A stretch of 64,000 nt of DNA from NCBI RefSeq assembly GCF_004117875.1, contig NZ_RAHW01000006.1, positions 310,001-374,000 of the forward strand, written 5' to 3'. The position numbers and the translations under genes are program-made. Source of the DNA: Geomonas oryzae (GTDB taxonomy: Bacteria; Desulfobacterota; Desulfuromonadia; Geobacterales; Geobacteraceae). Within the stretch, counting starts at the first letter, position 1. Every line of letters starts with the position of its first letter. Of the stretch, positions 20,511 through 29,856 are shown one piece after another. The notes below the pieces were generated by a model. That model was not told the DNA's origin. It was given only the letters and a program-made list of their open reading frames with translations, and did no database searches.

Positions 20511-21290
20511 ATGTCGTTGTGGAAAATTCTCGCCACTTTAACCTTTGCAGCAGCCGTTTCCTTCTCCTCCCAAGCCTTCGCCATGTCGCAAGGTTGCACC
20601 GGTGAATGCGCATCCTGCCATTCGATAACCCTTCAGGAGGCGAGCGGTCTCTTAAAGGAGATCGGCTCGGTCAAGGACGTCAAGCCGGCACCGGTGCGCG
20701 GGCTCTACGAGGTCACCTTCGAGCAGCAAGGGCAGACGGGAGTCGCGTACCTCGACTACGGCAAGAAACACATCATAGCCGGCCAGGTCTTCGACATCGC
20801 TTCGCGGCAGCCGGTGGGAGGTTCGGCGCAGGTTGCGCGCCAGGAGCGCAAGGACCACCTGGACCCCGCCACGCTCACCGCGGAGAACACGCTGGTGCTC
20901 GGTAACCCCAACGGCAAAAAGAAGCTCTACGTCTTCACCGATCCCGAGTGCCCGTACTGCGCGAAGGCGCATGTCGAGCTTAAAAAACTCGCCGCCATGG
21001 AGCCCGACCTTGCCATCTACATCAAGCTCTTCCCGCTCAAGATGCACCCGAAGGCATATGACAAGTCCCGCGTGATCCTGTCGCGCAAGTCGGTCGAGCT
21101 TCTCGACCAGTCCTTCGCGGGAAAGGCGCTTCCTGCCGCGACCGACAAGGACCCCAAGAAGCCCGTGGACGACACAATCAGTTTCGCCGCCGCAAACGGC
21201 ATCAACTCCACCCCGACGCTCGTGCTCCAGGACGGGCGCATCATCGTTGGTTACCAGGATGCTGCGGCGATGCAGCAGTTGCTCCGGTAG
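20511..21290 (+). CDS. DsbC/DsbG-like periplasmic disulfide isomerase with a CxxCH segment
   Basis: 259-aa exported protein. The signal peptide ends at about residue 24 (SSQAFA). A DsbC-type N-terminal dimerisation domain (about 40-105, including VRGLYEVTF and VAYLDYGKKHIIAGQVFD) is followed by a thioredoxin-fold domain with the active site C147-P-Y-C150 in DPECPYCAKAH. The cis-proline loop is likely in INSTPTLVLQDGR. Just after the signal peptide is C29-x3-C33-x2-C36-H37 (CTGECASCH), which contains a formal CxxCH haem c attachment motif not found in classical DsbC. The gene lies 47 bp upstream of the very cysteine-rich PilY1, so shuffling of PilY1 disulfides is a probable task. The spacer before it (20309-20510) has no gene and only a GAGGTG ribosome site. 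Confidence 0.88.
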   Translation: MSLWKILATLTFAAAVSFSSQAFAMSQGCTGECASCHSITLQEASGLLKEIGSVKDVKPAPVRGLYEVTFEQQGQTGVAYLDYGKKHIIAGQVFDIASRQPVGGSAQVARQERKDHLDPATLTAENTLVLGNPNGKKKLYVFTDPECPYCAKAHVELKKLAAMEPDLAIYIKLFPLKMHPKAYDKSRVILSRKSVELLDQSFAGKALPAATDKDPKKPVDDTISFAAANGINSTPTLVLQDGRIIVGYQDAAAMQQLLR

Positions 21291-21336
21291 TTTTGACCTT
21301 CTCACAGCCGACAGATTCCCTTTCGTGAGGTGCAAG

Positions 21337-24300
21337 GTGGAAAAGATAAAGCAATCACTATTGATGAAGGCCTCGACTCTGGCGCTCGCACTCGTCCTGT
21401 CACCGGCGGTTTCGCATGCCGATCCCGGCTCCAATTACTGCGTGACGCCGGCGTTCGTCGCCGGGAACATACCGCCCAACCTGCTGCTTTTGATCGACAA
21501 CTCCGCCAGTATGTACGACCTGTTCTACCAGGACACGACCAACACCTATTGCGCCAACTCCACCACCACGGCGTGTACCTCAAACACCACCTGCGCTGCG
21601 CTATCGGCGACCTGCCGGCAAAGCGGGACCACGACCACCAGCACCGTCTACTCGGCCAAACCCTGCACCTCGAACAGCGACTGCACCGCCGGCGGTAGCA
21701 AGTGCAATTCCGGTTTCTGCACGAAATGCAACGCGAACGGCGTCGGCGATTGTGTTTCCCAGAGCACGACGATTTTCACGCCGACCGCCTGCACCACGGA
21801 CGCCACCTGCAGCGCCATCACAAGCGGCGATACCTGCAACAACAAGTGCAACGTCCGTCACGACTGCTACGACGCCACCTACAACAGCGCCACGCCTTAC
21901 AGCGGCTATTTCGACTCCGACAAGACCTACTCCTACGATTTCACCAACAATAAATTCATTGACGACGCCACCATGCCGGGAACTTGCAGCTATTCCGCCG
22001 GCACCACCAAGTACGTCTGCGTCAACACCACCGGCGCCGGCACCACGTCTGAGGCCGTGGTTCAAAACGCCACCGGTTTCGTCGCCAGCGGAAACTTCCT
22101 CAACTGGCTCACCGCTTCCAAGTTCGACATCGAGAAGGGTATCCTGACCGGCGGCAAGTACGAAGACAACACCCTTGTCGCTGAAACGCGCGGTTGCGCA
22201 GGGAGAAAGTTCGTCAAGAGCCTCCCCGCTGCCAAGCTCACCTTCGCGATACGCGGGGGGACTCCTGAGGGGATCTCCAAGACCACGAGCCAGGCGACCG
22301 AGTACGGGCAGACCTACATAGATATTTCCACCGGCACCTACAACGCCTCGGACTGCCTGGCCGCCATGGACGACTGGATGAACGTCACCACCACCAACCC
22401 TCCGCAGTTGGGCGCCTTCCAGAACGACACAAAGGGATGCGTCGGCACCTCGACCACCCTGGCCAACGCCGTGACCGCGTCGTCGGTCTGGAACCACATC
22501 CTGCACGACTGCTACCAGGGGTTGAGCGGGGGGGCTCAAAGCTACAGCACCAACCTCTCCGCCCTTGAGGGCGAGTGCAAGAACATCTACGCGAACCTTG
22601 CGCCGAACCTGATGACCGACCCCAACGCAGGTTACGCAGTCTGTTCCAGCGTGCTGACCTACACGATCGGCGGCACCAGCTGGCAGGGGTACCTGGGGGC
22701 CTGCTGGAACGGCACGCGGCAGGACTTTTCCAACTGCCCGCAGACTAGCAACGACCCAAACGCCGACACCCAGGTGAAGCGCATGGCCAACTACTGCAAC
22801 GTGAACATCAACACGAACCCGGTCGCTGACCCCTCTTCGACCTCGCTCACCACCGCCGGGCAGAGCGCACCGGGTTTCATCCTCGAACAGGGGCTTCTCA
22901 ACACCCAGCCGGTGGGAACCTTCAGGGTGAGGGTCGCGACCGATTCCGCACCGGTAGGGCTTTTGAACGACTTCAAGGATCGTATCCGCTTCGGGGTGCA
23001 GACCTTCCAGAACAACGGCGCGGGGAGCGAGTGCGGCAGCAACGTCGGCATCCCCTGCGTCAAGACCTGCAGCGTAACCTCGACGCGCATCTGCTACTTC
23101 GACAGTGACTGCCCGGTCACCAACGGCACCCAGGAGACCTGCGGCGCGCTCACGAAGAGGGACGGCGGCCAATTGCTCACCTACGTGGGGTCCGGGCATT
23201 GCTCCGTAGCCACCGGGACCGCGTGCACCGTCGACTCCGACTGCGCCTCGCTCACGCCAAGCGGCCAGACCTGCAAACCCGACATAGGTGACCACAGCGG
23301 CGGCATGATTCAGGCGATCGACGGCATTCCGGCCACCTCCTGGACGCCGTTTGCCGAGAGCTTCTACAATGCGCTCGGGTACTTCGCCCGCGACAACGCT
23401 TATACGCAGAACCCGCCGCTCAGCCGCAACCCTACCAGCACCCATGCGTTTCCCTTGCTCGCTTCGCCCAACGCGGCTACGAGCTACCTGACGGAGAAGA
23501 ACCCGTCGCAGTTCCGCTGCCAGTCGAACAACATACTGCTGATCACCGACGGCATGTCCACCGCCGACCAGAACGGTTCCTCCGAGGCGCTCGCCTCCCT
23601 GTACGCCTCCCAGGTTCCCAACACCGTTGGGGCCCTCACGACCTACGGCATCAGCGGCTACGATACGGCGAACAGCTGCCCCCCTTACGCCGGAAGCCGC
23701 AGCATTAGCGACCTCGCGTGGATCGCGAAGAACCGCGGCATCAAGACCCTCGCCACCAGCGGGACGGCTAGCACCACCGCTCCGGCCACACCAAGCGAGT
23801 CGATCACCACCTTCGTCGTCTACTCGGGGCCCCAGACCAGCAATCAAACCGGGCTTTGCGATCCGAAAACGCTCATGGACAACACCGCGAGAAACGGCGG
23901 CACCACGTTGCTGTCCGCCACGGACCGGGATGGACTGCGCGACCAGATAAGGGCTGCGCTTTCCGCGATCGCCGCCAAGGCCGCCTCCGGTACGGCGGCC
24001 TCCATCCTCAGCAACAGCGAGGGTAGCGGCGCCAACATCCTGCAGGCCGTCTTCTTCCCGAAGAAGGTCTTCGAAAACCAGACGTGGACCTCCTGGATCG
24101 GCGAGATGCAGAACCTTTGGTACTTTGTCGATCCTCTGATCAGCCGCTCCACCATCCGCGAGGATACCGACCAGAACAAGGCGATGGACCTGATCAGCGA
24201 TTGGGTCGCCAGCTTCCGCTTCGACAGCTCGGACAACACCACCTACGCCTATCTCTCAAAGGACACCAACGGCGACGGCGTGGGAGACACGGCCGAACTC

Positions 24301-26457
24301 AAAAAGGACAGCGACGACGTGTTGAGTATCTGGCGCGCCGGACGCCAACTCGCCCTGCGGCCGCTAAACGCCGCCAGCATCCCCCCGGCCACCACCGGCG
24401 ACCCCGCGCGTCCGCGTACGATCTTCACTAGCCTGAACGGCACGAGCCTGACCGCGTTCTCTTCAGAAATCTTCCCAAGCAACGGGACCAGCAACGCCGC
24501 CACTTTGGCCCCGTATCTGAACGTGAGCGCTACGGAGGCGGAACGCCTCATAAACTACGTGCACGGCATCGACCAGCCCGATGTGGACGGCTTGAACGAA
24601 TACCGCAAGCGCAAGGTGGACATCAAGGTGCCGACGGTGGTGAACGCCGTCACCCGGACGCTCAGCTACGAGACCAAGCCCGGCACCTGGCGCCTCGGGG
24701 ACATCATATCCTCGACGCCGCGCGTTCAATCGACCGGCAAGCTCAACACCTACAACCTCGCTCCCACCAGCGGGTACAGCGACGTCTCCTACGCCTCCTT
24801 CATCGGTTCCAGCAACTACAAGAGCCGCGGGATGGTCTACGTCGGCGCGAACGACGGCATGCTGCACGCGTTCAAGCTGGGGCTTTTGGACGTGACCGCG
24901 AGCAACACCCAGAAGGCGACCCTGTCCGAATCCGGCCTCGGGGAGGAGCAGTGGGCCTACATCCCGAAGCAGGTGCTCCCGTATCTGCAGTACTACGCCG
25001 ACCCGTACTACAACCACCTCTACTACGTGGACGGCTCGACCCTGCTTTTCGATGCCAGCATCGGCACCAGCACGGCGTGCTCTGATGCGACCACCTATTA
25101 CGATTGCGTGAAGCCGAATTCCGTCACCACCGGTGCCGCCGGCACCGCACTCGATCCGGGCACCAACACCTGGCGCACCATCCTGATCGGCGGGATGGGG
25201 ATTGGCGGCGCCTCGGCCAAGACCTGCGCCTCGGGGGAACCCTGCGTGGCGACACCGGTTGCCGCCGATCCCGCCAACGCCGCCAACGCGCTCGGCTATT
25301 CCACCTACTACGCCCTCGACGTTACAAATCCGACTGCTCCTTCGTTGATGTGGGAGTTCAACAACACCGCCATGGGGTACGCTACCACCGGGCCCGCCAT
25401 CGTCAGGGTGGGGGACAGGGCGAAGAACGGGCACTGGTACGCCGTCTTCGGTTCCGGCCCCACCGGCCCGATCGACACCACCTATAACCAGTTCAAGGGA
25501 CAGTCGAACCAGACACTCAAATTCTTTATCGTCGATCTGCGCACCGGTACATTGGTGAATACCATCGATACCGGCATCGAAAACGCCTTCGCGGGGTCCA
25601 TGCTCGGCGCCTCGATCGACGCCGACCGTTGGGACTCTTCCAGCAACGGCCACTATCAGGACGATGCGATCTACGTGGGGTACACCAAGAAAGCCTCCGA
25701 CGGTACCTGGACCGACGGCGGCGTGATCAGGATCATGACGAAGGAGACGAGCACGGTGGCAAACTGGGCGTGGAGCCAAGTGATCGGCGACACGGGCCCG
25801 GTGGTGACTTCCATTTCCAGGTTGCAGGACCGGAAGAACAAAAACCTCTGGCTCTACTTCGGTTCGGGCAGGTACTTCTACCACGCCGGCAGCGAGATCG
25901 ATGACAACAACGGACAGCGCCGCATTTACGGCATAAAGGAGCCCTGCTACAACACGACGGCGCATCCCGGGAACCTCTTGGACAAGACCTGCACGGCAAC
26001 CGTGACCTCGGGGGTAACCGACCAGTCCAGCAGCATCTCGACCACCATCGGCGCAGGGGGATGGAAGATCGACCTCGATCCCGCCAGCGGGGACTTCGGC
26101 TCCGAACGCGTCGTCACCGACGCAGTCGCCCTCACCAACGGCACCGTGTTCCTCACCTCCTTCATGCCCAACGCAGACCCCTGCGGGTTCGGTGGTAACT
26201 CCTACCTCTGGGCCCTGGGGTACGACACCGGCGGCAGACCGAGCGACGCGGCGCTCAGCGGAAAGGCGCTCATCCAGCTTTCCACGGGGGAATTCAAGGA
26301 GATCGACCTGTCGAGCGCCTTCGGCAGCGGCGCCGCCCGGCTTCTGAGACGCACCAGCGCGGCGATGACGGGCAAGCCCCCGGCGGACGCCTTCCCGATC
26401 GTCAGCAAAAGCGGCAACAAGCCGGTGAAACGCATCATGCATATCCAGGAGCGGTGA
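21337..26457 (+). CDS. pilY1: PilY1-type pilus-tip/adhesin protein
   Basis: About 1706 aa. After a signal peptide (hydrophobic part LALALVLSPAVSHA) the protein begins a long N-terminal region with a MIDAS-like D54-N-S-A-S58 (LLLIDNSASMYD) and several cysteine clusters such as CTSNSDC and CTVDSDC. The C-terminal third has the PilY1 beta-propeller features: TPRVQSTGKL, VYVGANDGMLHAFK and GGMGIGG. A calcium-loop type DTNGDGVGD is seen at about 1000. PilY1 proteins promote pilus assembly, adhesion and sometimes mechanosensing. The frame is open from 21247, overlapping the dsbC-like gene; GTG at 21337 is preferred because GAGGTG precedes it and it keeps a normal signal peptide (ATG at 21364 is an alternative). 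It overlaps the next pilin gene by one base. Confidence 0.92.
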   Translation: MEKIKQSLLMKASTLALALVLSPAVSHADPGSNYCVTPAFVAGNIPPNLLLLIDNSASMYDLFYQDTTNTYCANSTTTACTSNTTCAALSATCRQSGTTTTSTVYSAKPCTSNSDCTAGGSKCNSGFCTKCNANGVGDCVSQSTTIFTPTACTTDATCSAITSGDTCNNKCNVRHDCYDATYNSATPYSGYFDSDKTYSYDFTNNKFIDDATMPGTCSYSAGTTKYVCVNTTGAGTTSEAVVQNATGFVASGNFLNWLTASKFDIEKGILTGGKYEDNTLVAETRGCAGRKFVKSLPAAKLTFAIRGGTPEGISKTTSQATEYGQTYIDISTGTYNASDCLAAMDDWMNVTTTNPPQLGAFQNDTKGCVGTSTTLANAVTASSVWNHILHDCYQGLSGGAQSYSTNLSALEGECKNIYANLAPNLMTDPNAGYAVCSSVLTYTIGGTSWQGYLGACWNGTRQDFSNCPQTSNDPNADTQVKRMANYCNVNINTNPVADPSSTSLTTAGQSAPGFILEQGLLNTQPVGTFRVRVATDSAPVGLLNDFKDRIRFGVQTFQNNGAGSECGSNVGIPCVKTCSVTSTRICYFDSDCPVTNGTQETCGALTKRDGGQLLTYVGSGHCSVATGTACTVDSDCASLTPSGQTCKPDIGDHSGGMIQAIDGIPATSWTPFAESFYNALGYFARDNAYTQNPPLSRNPTSTHAFPLLASPNAATSYLTEKNPSQFRCQSNNILLITDGMSTADQNGSSEALASLYASQVPNTVGALTTYGISGYDTANSCPPYAGSRSISDLAWIAKNRGIKTLATSGTASTTAPATPSESITTFVVYSGPQTSNQTGLCDPKTLMDNTARNGGTTLLSATDRDGLRDQIRAALSAIAAKAASGTAASILSNSEGSGANILQAVFFPKKVFENQTWTSWIGEMQNLWYFVDPLISRSTIREDTDQNKAMDLISDWVASFRFDSSDNTTYAYLSKDTNGDGVGDTAELKKDSDDVLSIWRAGRQLALRPLNAASIPPATTGDPARPRTIFTSLNGTSLTAFSSEIFPSNGTSNAATLAPYLNVSATEAERLINYVHGIDQPDVDGLNEYRKRKVDIKVPTVVNAVTRTLSYETKPGTWRLGDIISSTPRVQSTGKLNTYNLAPTSGYSDVSYASFIGSSNYKSRGMVYVGANDGMLHAFKLGLLDVTASNTQKATLSESGLGEEQWAYIPKQVLPYLQYYADPYYNHLYYVDGSTLLFDASIGTSTACSDATTYYDCVKPNSVTTGAAGTALDPGTNTWRTILIGGMGIGGASAKTCASGEPCVATPVAADPANAANALGYSTYYALDVTNPTAPSLMWEFNNTAMGYATTGPAIVRVGDRAKNGHWYAVFGSGPTGPIDTTYNQFKGQSNQTLKFFIVDLRTGTLVNTIDTGIENAFAGSMLGASIDADRWDSSSNGHYQDDAIYVGYTKKASDGTWTDGGVIRIMTKETSTVANWAWSQVIGDTGPVVTSISRLQDRKNKNLWLYFGSGRYFYHAGSEIDDNNGQRRIYGIKEPCYNTTAHPGNLLDKTCTATVTSGVTDQSSSISTTIGAGGWKIDLDPASGDFGSERVVTDAVALTNGTVFLTSFMPNADPCGFGGNSYLWALGYDTGGRPSDAALSGKALIQLSTGEFKEIDLSSAFGSGAARLLRRTSAAMTGKPPADAFPIVSKSGNKPVKRIMHIQER

Positions 26458-26945
26458 TGAGCAAAGAGAGCGGCTTCACCATCGTCGAACTGGTCGTCAT
26501 CGTCTCCATCATGGCGATTCTTCTGACCATCGGGAGCCTGAACTTCAGCCAGATGCAGAGGAAAAGCAAGGTGGAGGAACAGGTGCGCAACATCTACTCG
26601 ACCCTCACCGATGTAAGGCTCCAGGCGATGTACACGAAGACGCCGCGCGCGGTGACGGTGGTTGGCAACGCCCTGCGCATCTACGAGACCGACGACACCA
26701 CGGTGGCCCCCTCTTCGGTGGTCAACCTCTCCTTCCCGATGGTGATCGGGCCGGGGGCGGGAGCCGTCGTCTACGACGCGTCGGGGGTGGTGAACGATGT
26801 CGAACGCGCTATCTGCGTGGAGCCCGGCAACGTCGCGGACAACCCCGGTAACATGGACAGCACCATCATCTCGTCGGTGCGCACCTACATCGGAAAAAGA
26901 AGATCAGGAGGCGCCTGTGCCCCAAGCAGCATTGATCAAAAATAA
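26457..26945 (+). CDS. GspH/FimT-type minor prepilin, set 1
   Basis: 162-aa prepilin-like protein. The leader is very short (MSKESG) and cleavage would fall before FTIVEL, giving an N-terminal Phe and the conserved Glu5. The following hydrophobic helix runs to about residue 30. The globular part has the GspH/FimT look and ends near two cysteines (C116-type and C155-type positions). A GTG three bases earlier overlaps the pilY1 stop; the ATG at 26457 is better spaced from GGAG. It is translationally coupled to pilY1 and overlaps the next gene by 29 bases. Likely a tip or priming minor pilin. Confidence 0.85.
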   Translation: MSKESGFTIVELVVIVSIMAILLTIGSLNFSQMQRKSKVEEQVRNIYSTLTDVRLQAMYTKTPRAVTVVGNALRIYETDDTTVAPSSVVNLSFPMVIGPGAGAVVYDASGVVNDVERAICVEPGNVADNPGNMDSTIISSVRTYIGKRRSGGACAPSSIDQK

Positions 26946-27330
26946 CGACGGCTTCACCCTCATCGAACTGATGGTTGCGGTGATCATCGTGGCCGTCGGC
27001 ATGTTCGGCGTGCTGGAAACCGTGAACGTAACCCTGCAGCACAACCTGAAGAACGAGTTGCGCAACGAGGCGATCAAAGTCGGCGAACAGTACATGGCCG
27101 AATTCCGCGGCATGAACTTCGCCTCCATCACCGATTCCTACCCGAGCATGAACGTCGACAGGAAGGTGAGGGGGGTAAGCAAGCAGTACGTGGTGGAGCG
27201 CAGCTCCCAGGTGCTCGCCCGCGACGGCGCCCTGCAGCCGACCACGAAACAGGTGACCGTGGTGGTCAAGTGGGCCTTCCGCAACCTCACCTCGCAAAAC
27301 CGGGTGGTATCAGTGGTGGCGCAGCCATGA
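26917..27330 (+). CDS. PilV-type minor prepilin, set 1
   Basis: 137-aa prepilin-like protein with cleavage expected in NNDG-FTLIELMVAVIIV and Glu5 present. The start is GTG at 26917, supported by AGGAGG six bases upstream; the open frame continues further upstream but there it only overlaps the previous gene. The globular part is small and lacks cysteines. It overlaps the PilW-type frame region, and the order H-V-W-X matches the fimU-pilV-pilW-pilX order of minor pilin operons. Confidence 0.83.
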   Translation: MPQAALIKNNDGFTLIELMVAVIIVAVGMFGVLETVNVTLQHNLKNELRNEAIKVGEQYMAEFRGMNFASITDSYPSMNVDRKVRGVSKQYVVERSSQVLARDGALQPTTKQVTVVVKWAFRNLTSQNRVVSVVAQP

Positions 27331-27350
27331 CCGGGGCCGAGGAGTTACCG

Positions 27351-28556
27351 ATGCTTAAGCGGAACAAGGGATATACCCTGGTGGAACTCATCGTGGTCAT
27401 GGCGATCTTCGTCACCGTGCTCATCGTGGTTTCCAGCGGTTTCAAGACCGTGCTCACCCAGGTGGGGCAGCAGAGCAAGCAGATGGAAACCGACATAGGC
27501 AACGTGGTCGGCCTCGAGATCTTCCGCTCGGATCTTCAAAACGCGGGGTACGGGCTTCCCTGGGCCTTCCAGTCGACCCCGGCCGCCGCCAAGTACACCG
27601 AGGCGACCAGCAGTGACGCCGGAGGGGCGGTCTCCGCGGACATCTGGTCCGCCGGTCAGAGCCCGCGCACCTACAACGACGCCGGCGTCGGCACCGGCAT
27701 CCCGCGAGCCGTCCAGAGCGGCGCCACCACCTTTAACGGCGGCTCGCAGTACCTGGTGATCAAGTCGCTGATCGCGGCGACCTCGGCCGCTGGCACCCAG
27801 AAGAAATCGGTGAACGTCACCTACAACGACACCGGCAGGCATACGACCGTATGGGGAGATGCCAGCAGGGATTTCAAGCCGGAAAGTACCGCCACGGAGC
27901 GTATCATCGTGCTCAGGAACACCTTCATCGATCGTGTCCCGAGCCGGCAGTTGCAGGTCGACAGCAGCGGCAACTTCTCCGCCTACTTCAAACAGAACCA
28001 GTACACGAGTCTCACCCTGCCGCACTCCTCCGGCGACGCCTTCGAGGTGTACGGGATCGACCCCGGGACGGAGCCCAGGATGCCGTTCAACCGCGCCGAC
28101 TACTACGTCGCAACGCCAGCCGCCCCGCCGCCCGCCTGCGCACCCCACACCGGCGTGCTGTATAAGGCGGTGCTCAACCAGGCGGCCAACGGCGGTTTCA
28201 GCGCCATACCGCTTCTTGACTGCGTGGCCGACATGCAGGTGGTCTACGGGATCGGAGACGCGGGCTCGAAGGAGGTCAACCTGCATCAGGCGACCTTGCC
28301 GGGGACCGGCAGCGCGCAGGACATCCGGGAGAGGCTCAAGGAGATCAGGGTATACATCCTTGCGCACACCGGGAAGAAGGACTCGTTCTACACCTTCCCG
28401 AGCCAGACCGTGGACGTCGGGGAAAGGTTCGGCGGCGCCGCGAGCCCGCTGATCGGCAGAACCTTCGACCTCGGCGCCAGGATAGGTGGAGACTGGAGTA
28501 ACTATCGCTGGAAGCTTTACACCATAGTGGTTCGACCGCAGAACCTCATCCAGTAA
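27351..28556 (+). CDS. PilW-type minor prepilin, set 1
   Basis: 401-aa prepilin-like protein. The leader MLKRNKG is followed by YTLVELIVVMAIF, giving the G-Y cleavage site and Glu5. The large globular domain ends in NYRWKLYTIVVRPQNL, which is closely matched by the end of the second PilW-type protein (31419). A CAPH...LLDC pair of cysteines occurs near 265 and 290. An in-frame ATG at 27327 overlaps the previous stop codon, but the ATG at 27351 has CGAGGAG seven bases upstream and a normal-length leader. Probable minor pilin of the tip complex. Confidence 0.85.
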   Translation: MLKRNKGYTLVELIVVMAIFVTVLIVVSSGFKTVLTQVGQQSKQMETDIGNVVGLEIFRSDLQNAGYGLPWAFQSTPAAAKYTEATSSDAGGAVSADIWSAGQSPRTYNDAGVGTGIPRAVQSGATTFNGGSQYLVIKSLIAATSAAGTQKKSVNVTYNDTGRHTTVWGDASRDFKPESTATERIIVLRNTFIDRVPSRQLQVDSSGNFSAYFKQNQYTSLTLPHSSGDAFEVYGIDPGTEPRMPFNRADYYVATPAAPPPACAPHTGVLYKAVLNQAANGGFSAIPLLDCVADMQVVYGIGDAGSKEVNLHQATLPGTGSAQDIRERLKEIRVYILAHTGKKDSFYTFPSQTVDVGERFGGAASPLIGRTFDLGARIGGDWSNYRWKLYTIVVRPQNLIQ

Positions 28557-28570
28557 GACACGGAACGCTT

Positions 28571-29194
28571 ATGAAAAAGATCGGCAACGAAGACGGCATA
28601 GCACTGGTGACGGCACTCATGTTCACCCTGATCTGCCTTGGGATCGTGGCGGGCCTGATGCAGATGCTGCTTCTCGAGACCAGGGTCTCCGGGAGCCAGA
28701 AGGCCTACCGCAACGCGCTGGAGGCCTCCTACGGCGGCACCGAACTCATCACGCGCGAATTCATCCCGAGGCTTTTCGCCAACTACTCGACCAGCATCAA
28801 CCCCTTGCTGAACGACTACGGCGCGGGGGGGCTCGGTGACATCAACCTCGTGGTGGACAAGGCGGCCTTGGGGACCAAGTTGGCCAAGGCGACCGAGGAG
28901 TGGGGGAGCCTGTCCAAGACGGTCAACGCGAAGGACATGCCCGACCTGCAGTTCACCCTGAGGGGGCTCTCCTCCAACACCAACTTCAAGGTCTATGCGA
29001 AGGTAGTCGACACGGTACCGGGGAACTCCGACCCGACCGGGGTCGATTACCTCGATTCCGGGGTGGGGGTCGCGGGCATCGGTTCCGGTATCGCCCCCAA
29101 GCACAACCCGGCGCTGTACAGCCTCGAGGTGCAGGGGGAGCGGGCCTCCAGCCCGAAGGAAAAGGCCATCCTCTCCGTTCTTTACGCCTACTGA
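28571..29194 (+). CDS. PilX-type minor prepilin, set 1
   Basis: 207-aa protein with a prepilin-like N-terminus MKKIGNEDG-IALVTALMFT. Position 5 is not Glu, as is usual for PilX/GspK proteins that sit at the pilus tip. The remainder contains SGSQKAYRNALEASYGGTELI and a domain ending LSVLYAY. It is 14 bp after the PilW-type gene and closes the first set; a strong intrinsic terminator follows. Confidence 0.85.
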   Translation: MKKIGNEDGIALVTALMFTLICLGIVAGLMQMLLLETRVSGSQKAYRNALEASYGGTELITREFIPRLFANYSTSINPLLNDYGAGGLGDINLVVDKAALGTKLAKATEEWGSLSKTVNAKDMPDLQFTLRGLSSNTNFKVYAKVVDTVPGNSDPTGVDYLDSGVGVAGIGSGIAPKHNPALYSLEVQGERASSPKEKAILSVLYAY

Positions 29195-29210
29195 CATCGC
29201 CTCGCACAGC

Positions 29211-29242
29211 AAAAAGCCCTCCCTCTACGGGGAGGGCTTTTT
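29211..29242 (+). terminator. Strong intrinsic terminator closing pilin set 1
   Basis: AAAAAGCCCTCCC (29211-29223), a short loop and GGGGAGGGCTTT followed by a T run lie 16 bases after the PilX-type stop codon. It separates the pilY1-linked pilin set from the second set. The spacer beyond it (29247-29361) has only weak promoter-like sequence (TAAGAT at 29293). Confidence 0.9.
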
Positions 29243-29361
29243 TTTTGCCCTCCGCCGCAGTTTCCTCGCCTTTTTTTTCCGGGGTCCTTTGCTAAGATTG
29301 GTGGGTTCAAATTTTGTCGGGACTCCGACCACCGGTCGCCCGGCGTCTTCCGGGGGTAAAG

Positions 29362-29856
29362 ATGCCTTCACGCGGCTTCTCACTCGTCGAGATGTTGACC
29401 ATTATGGCGACCGTGGCGCTTCTTGTCGCCCTTGGCACCGTCATGTTCCAGCGTTATGACCGCAGCTTCAGGCGTGAGGCGCAGACCCGCTTCATCCTCG
29501 CCGAACTTATGAAAGCCCGCATGCAGGCGATCACCCAGCACAGGGTGATCCGGGTGAAGCTGTACCCGGACCGCTTCGAGGTGTACTCCTCCGGGACTGA
29601 TGACCGCAACGGGGCAAGCCCTTACATGGTGCAACAACTCAGGTTGCCGCTGTCGAGCAACGCCGTCGGTTTCGGCGGCGGGGCGCATGTCGACTTCAAG
29701 GAAACCGGCCTGACCGACGACTGGTGTTCCATCTGTGTCGATGCCGACGCCCAGTCTCCGGGTCTTGACAGCATCGTCATCTCGGCCACCAGGATGAGCC
29801 CGGGCTCAAAGGACAAGGGAAATGAGTGCACCTCGGACAACATCACCATCAGGTAG
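29362..29856 (+). CDS. GspH/FimT-type minor prepilin, set 2
   Basis: 164-aa prepilin-like protein. MPSRG-FSLVEMLTIMATV gives the cleavage site and Glu5. The globular part has the GspH pattern (RFILAELMKARMQAITQHRVIRV) and three cysteines near its end. A longer frame starts at a TTG (29314), but the ATG at 29362 gives a normal short leader. It overlaps the next gene by 35 bases. It is the first gene of a second minor pilin set parallel to 26457-29194. Confidence 0.83.
   Translation: MPSRGFSLVEMLTIMATVALLVALGTVMFQRYDRSFRREAQTRFILAELMKARMQAITQHRVIRVKLYPDRFEVYSSGTDDRNGASPYMVQQLRLPLSSNAVGFGGGAHVDFKETGLTDDWCSICVDADAQSPGLDSIVISATRMSPGSKDKGNECTSDNITIR

Noticed and set aside
24463-26442. Long open frames antisense to pilY1
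   Set aside because: Low-complexity translations and no starts with ribosome sites; pilY1 frame has signal peptide and propeller motifs.
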